Below the pieces are notes generated by a model. That model was not told the DNA's origin. It was given only the letters and a program-made list of their open reading frames with translations, and searched no databases. From an uncultured Oscillospiraceae bacterium (GTDB taxonomy: Bacteria; Bacillota; Clostridia; Oscillospirales; Ruminococcaceae): a stretch of DNA of 23,632 nt. The position numbers and the translations under genes are program-made. This document shows positions 21,414 to 23,632 of this stretch, in pieces. Within the stretch, counting starts at the first letter, position 1; every line of letters begins with the position of its first letter. The stretch is from positions 1-23,632 of the forward strand of contig UQSL01000024.1 of the NCBI GenBank assembly GCA_900543705.1. The letters run 5' to 3'.

Positions 21414-22622
21414 TTAGATTTGCTCTAGTGCGTTTAGATAAGCGGTTACCGAGGCGTAATAGATACGCAGGAACTTGTTGGCAGAAGCCATCATGTAGAC
21501 ACGATAAGGCTTGCCTTCGGAACGCTTTTTATCCATGAATTGGTACACTGGTTCGTCCAAGGGTGCGCTTTGCAGATAAACGCCCATCACAAGGAACAAA
21601 GTCCTGCGCAGAGCGGCAGAACCACGCTTGGAGATGCTGCGGCTGCGGATGTCCATTTGGCCGGACTGGCAAGGCGGGGCATCAATGCCGGCAAAGGCAA
21701 CCAAAGCCTTCTTGGAGTGAAACCGGCGCACATCGCCAATTTCCGCCATAAGCTGCGGGCCGAGTGTGGGACCCACACCGAACATCTTCATGACGACAGG
21801 ATATTCTGGCAAGGAAGCCGCTAAAGACTGCATCTCCTGTTTGAGTGCGGACAGCGCAGCAGAAGTTGTCTGAAGTTGCATAACTGCCTGTTCTACTAAG
21901 AGTCTGGTCGTATCGTTTTGGGGTATAACGCCAATACAGCTGCCTGCTTTGGCGTGAATTTCGCGAGCCTTCTCTTGGCTGAAATTGTATCCATGTTTTC
22001 TACACCATTTCTGATATTTGGCGGAAAAAGATTTCAGGGATAACTCTGAAACGCACTGGCAATGCCAGAAAGCCGAGACGAAATCTACCCATTTCTCGCT
22101 ACCATCGGCACGGGGTGGACTGCTGAATAGGCGATTGACCTCCGGGAATACGGCATCCAGCAAGGAAATCAGGCTGTTTTTCAACATAGTCTGCACCTTG
22201 GAAGACTGCTGGTACTGGCGGTAGCAGTTTTTCAAAAGCAGCCGGGTATCCTCCTCCGGGACATACCTCGGCAGCGTAAGCCAGTGGTCAAGACCATAGT
22301 TGGCCAGCTTGACAGCGTCCTTCTTGTCGGTTTTGACCCGTCTCAAGCTGTTGTTCCCGTAGTCATGCACCAGCATTGCATTGACCACGGAGACATAAAG
22401 CCCTGCATCGTGGAGCAGCCAAGCCACCGGTGTATGGTAATTACCCGTTGATTCCATTACCACACGGGTCTCACCGTCAAGACTTTTGAGCAGCTTTGCC
22501 AGCTCGTTCAGTTCACTGGCGGTGTGCCGCACTTCAAAGGGTGAGACCACTACCTCTCCAAAGGGGCGCATGACAGCGATCATGCTTTTCCCCTTGGAAA
22601 CATCGATGCCAACGCAGTTCAT
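21414..22622 (-). CDS. IS110 family transposase (DEDD recombinase)
   Basis: The 402-residue protein has both IS110 domains. The N-terminal RuvC-like domain carries the DEDD set: D7 in GIDVSK, E57 in VVMESTGNYH, D99 and D102 in RRVKTDKKDAVKLA. The C-terminal Tnp20 domain has MFGVGPTLGPQLMAEIGD (280-297) and AGIDAPPCQSGQ, with S320 as the likely catalytic serine, followed by SKRGSAALRRTLF. IS110 enzymes use a bridge RNA to recombine donor and target. All key residues are present, so the copy could be active. GGGGGAATGTGA precedes the ATG. The minus orientation opposes the flanking plus-strand genes. Confidence 0.95.
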   Translation of the reverse strand: MNCVGIDVSKGKSMIAVMRPFGEVVVSPFEVRHTASELNELAKLLKSLDGETRVVMESTGNYHTPVAWLLHDAGLYVSVVNAMLVHDYGNNSLRRVKTDKKDAVKLANYGLDHWLTLPRYVPEEDTRLLLKNCYRQYQQSSKVQTMLKNSLISLLDAVFPEVNRLFSSPPRADGSEKWVDFVSAFWHCQCVSELSLKSFSAKYQKWCRKHGYNFSQEKAREIHAKAGSCIGVIPQNDTTRLLVEQAVMQLQTTSAALSALKQEMQSLAASLPEYPVVMKMFGVGPTLGPQLMAEIGDVRRFHSKKALVAFAGIDAPPCQSGQMDIRSRSISKRGSAALRRTLFLVMGVYLQSAPLDEPVYQFMDKKRSEGKPYRVYMMASANKFLRIYYASVTAYLNALEQI

Positions 22623-22800
22623 TCACATTCCCCCAATACAAAGAATCCGCAACCGGAATCCATCTTTTCTCGCTGCCGATTCAATCTATTGCGTGACACG
22701 AACTCTCCGGCATCCGGTGGCTCAACCTGCTCAAATCGAACGCTGCAACAAGAGGATGGCTGACAGTCTTTCACACGGACATGCAAGCCCAAGGAGTGAT
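22623..22800 (-). ncRNA. Candidate bridge RNA region at the IS110 left end
   Basis: In IS110-group elements the bridge RNA lies between the left end and the transposase start. The stretch here has the right length, about 175 nt, no convincing gene, and short self-complementary segments on the minus strand (for example CCGG-ATG-CCGG near 22709, and CGATT with AATCG further on). The limits and the target- and donor-binding loops cannot be assigned by eye. Confidence 0.4.
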
Positions 22801-23026
22801 AGGTCAGCCAGTTGCTCCTGTTGTGTTCCAGTACGAAAAACGAGTTTACACTGTTGATGAAATACAAGATATTTTGGGCGTAAGTAAAACTACTGCTTAT
22901 CAGCTTGTTAGGTCAAAGGTTTTCCATAGTGTCCGTGTGGGTGGTCAATACCGAATTTCAAAAAAGAGCTTTGATAAGTGGTTGGACAACCTTGATGAAC
23001 AATCCGACTGTCAAGTGTGCGATTAA
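22781..23026 (+). CDS. Excisionase-type helix-turn-helix protein, copy 1
   Basis: The 81-residue protein has the MerR-like/excisionase DNA-binding fold: EKRVYTVDEIQDILGVSK (helix-turn-helix), TTAYQLVRS, then the wing VRVGGQYRISKKSFDKWLDN. Such proteins are recombination directionality factors or small regulators in integrative elements. The first 17 residues, before FQYEKRVY, sit at the estimated tip of the IS110 element. There is no good ribosome binding site before the ATG at 22781; AAGGAG lies inside the frame at 22791-22796. The true start is thus uncertain, and the insertion may have removed the native promoter and start. Confidence 0.75.
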   Translation: MQAQGVIGQPVAPVVFQYEKRVYTVDEIQDILGVSKTTAYQLVRSKVFHSVRVGGQYRISKKSFDKWLDNLDEQSDCQVCD

Positions 23027-23064
23027 GAAAATCGCATAATTAACAAAATTCCTCTTTCTAAGTA

Positions 23065-23097
23065 CTATATAGCCAAGCTTAGTGCTTGGCTATATAG
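23065..23097. repeat. Perfect 14-bp inverted repeat between excisionase-like genes
   Basis: CTATATAGCCAAGC and GCTTGGCTATATAG are exact reverse complements around TTAGT. The hairpin lies about 40 nt after copy 1 and about 10 nt before the ribosome binding site of copy 2. It has no T-run, so it is not a standard terminator. It could be a processing or stability element, or a DNA-binding site for one of the flanking proteins. Confidence 0.8.
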
Positions 23098-23118
23098 GCA
23101 CAGAATGGAGGAATAAAG

Positions 23119-23322
23119 ATGGTTGATACAAATAACAAAATTACATTTGAAAAGCGGGTTTATACTTTCGAGGACATAATGAAAATGCTTGGAATCGGCA
23201 AAAACGCAGCTTATGAGCTTGTGAAATCAGGAGCATTTCATATCGTAAAAATCGGAGGTCATTTCCGTATTCCAAAGAAAGCATTCGATGAATGGCTTGA
23301 GGGAATTGGAGGTGATTTCTAA
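23119..23322 (+). CDS. Excisionase-type helix-turn-helix protein, copy 2
   Basis: The 67-residue protein is a clear paralogue of the preceding one: EKRVYTFEDIMKMLGIGKNA, AYELVKSGAFH, then VKIGGHFRIPKKAFDEWLEG. Almost the whole protein is the winged-helix domain. The ATG follows GGAGG at good spacing. The stop overlaps the start of copy 3 (TAATG), so the two are translated together. DNA binding is strongly suggested, and a role in excision or regulation of a mobile element is inferred from the family. Confidence 0.88.
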   Translation: MVDTNNKITFEKRVYTFEDIMKMLGIGKNAAYELVKSGAFHIVKIGGHFRIPKKAFDEWLEGIGGDF

Positions 23323-23624
23323 TGGCTATGTACAATATGTTTGATGAACGAGTGGATAAGTTTAATGAAGAAAACGAAACCAAGCGTCTTGCAGAACTAT
23401 TTGCTAAGAACAACGCAGATGATGTTGAGTGGGAATCCTACTCTATGACAGAAATACAAAAACTGCTTTCTGTTACAGCGGAAGAAGCTCTTAAACTTAT
23501 CAATTCAGGCTTATTTAAAACATACCGAGCAGGCAATGAATATCGAGCTTCAAAAAAGAGTGTTCAGGAAAACCGAAGGTGCTGTCAAGAGTTTTGCGCA
23601 AATTGGTTTGCAGATCTCGGGTGA
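23322..23624 (+). CDS. Excisionase-like protein, copy 3, altered C-terminus
   Basis: This 100-residue frame has an N-terminal helical extension (residues 1-36, FDERVDKFNEENETKRLAEL) and then a more distant helix-turn-helix, SYSMTEIQKLLSVTAEEALKLINSGLFKTYRAGNEYRASKKS. After KKS the expected final helix (FDxWL) is replaced by QENRRCCQEFCANWFADLG and a stop. The DNA from about 23565 on, GGTGCTGTCAAGAG and beyond, looks unlike the gene, so the natural end may have been replaced by a junction with another element. It overlaps copy 2 by one base. Confidence 0.65.
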   Translation: MAMYNMFDERVDKFNEENETKRLAELFAKNNADDVEWESYSMTEIQKLLSVTAEEALKLINSGLFKTYRAGNEYRASKKSVQENRRCCQEFCANWFADLG

Positions 23625-23632
23625 ATGGAGTC

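Larger units (their letters stand above)
21289..22800 (-). mobile_element. IS110-family insertion sequence
   Basis: An intact transposase gene on the minus strand is flanked by about 125 nt (right) and about 175 nt (left) of non-coding DNA, the layout of the IS110 group. Such elements have no terminal inverted repeats and little or no target duplication, so the tips are estimated only. The right tip is guessed near GCTAACAAAAGTCAAG. The left tip lies somewhere before the first excisionase-like gene. Confidence 0.7.

Noticed and set aside
22619..22867. Minus-strand frame of 82 codons upstream of the IS110 transposase
   Set aside because: It spans the element's tip and the excisionase-like gene on the other strand. 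No family resemblance; the region is better read as non-coding left end.

Overview
The window looks like a piece of chromosome from a Gram-positive anaerobe of the Clostridia, probably close to the Oscillospiraceae/Ruminococcaceae. This is inferred from protein similarity recognised by eye: a QueT transporter under a preQ1-I motif, a CBM9-like protein, an XpaC/TelA pair, an LCP wall enzyme, and several TTG starts with strong purine-rich ribosome binding sites. There is no rRNA, tRNA, CRISPR array or classic defence cassette.

Layout. 1-857 (minus): a CBM9-like protein followed by a 44-residue membrane peptide and a strong terminator. 1321-4544 (plus): an autoregulated-looking MarR gene, then a tight operon of UPF0178 protein, a fused AroE-AroK shikimate enzyme and exonuclease III. 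4566-6294 (plus): an M42 aminopeptidase behind an unassigned structured leader, and a HIT protein that has lost its nucleophilic histidine. 6308-6890: a dead DedA-family gene, broken by a 117-bp internal inversion plus frameshifts and a nonsense codon. 6944-9723 (minus): an xpaC-telA operon with a long leader. 9857-10273: a decayed serine hydrolase. 10342-11127: a GNAT acetyltransferase. 11217-11725: an internally deleted IS200 copy with both end hairpins. 11729-13350 (minus): a PiT phosphate transporter and its DUF47 partner. 13597-14952: an AzgA-type purine permease. 15292-17313 (minus): a TrkH/KtrB potassium channel and queT. 17700-18689 (minus): a lipoprotein ApbE, divergent from birA (18939-19922), which is followed by an LCP phosphotransferase (20008-21060).

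From about 21.2 kb the character changes to mobile DNA. An intact-looking IS110-family element has a non-coding left end where a bridge RNA is expected. It is followed by three tandem excisionase-type helix-turn-helix genes, separated in part by a perfect 14-bp inverted repeat. The third gene loses family similarity abruptly just before the window ends. This resembles the edge of an integrative element.

Most genes are housekeeping. I did not find a convincing new multi-gene system. The points most worth a second look are the inversion-broken dedA, the HIT protein lacking its nucleophile, the AroE-AroK fusion, the aminopeptidase and xpaC leaders, the IS110 bridge-RNA region and the tandem excisionase-like genes. 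All function calls are from motif recognition without database searches.
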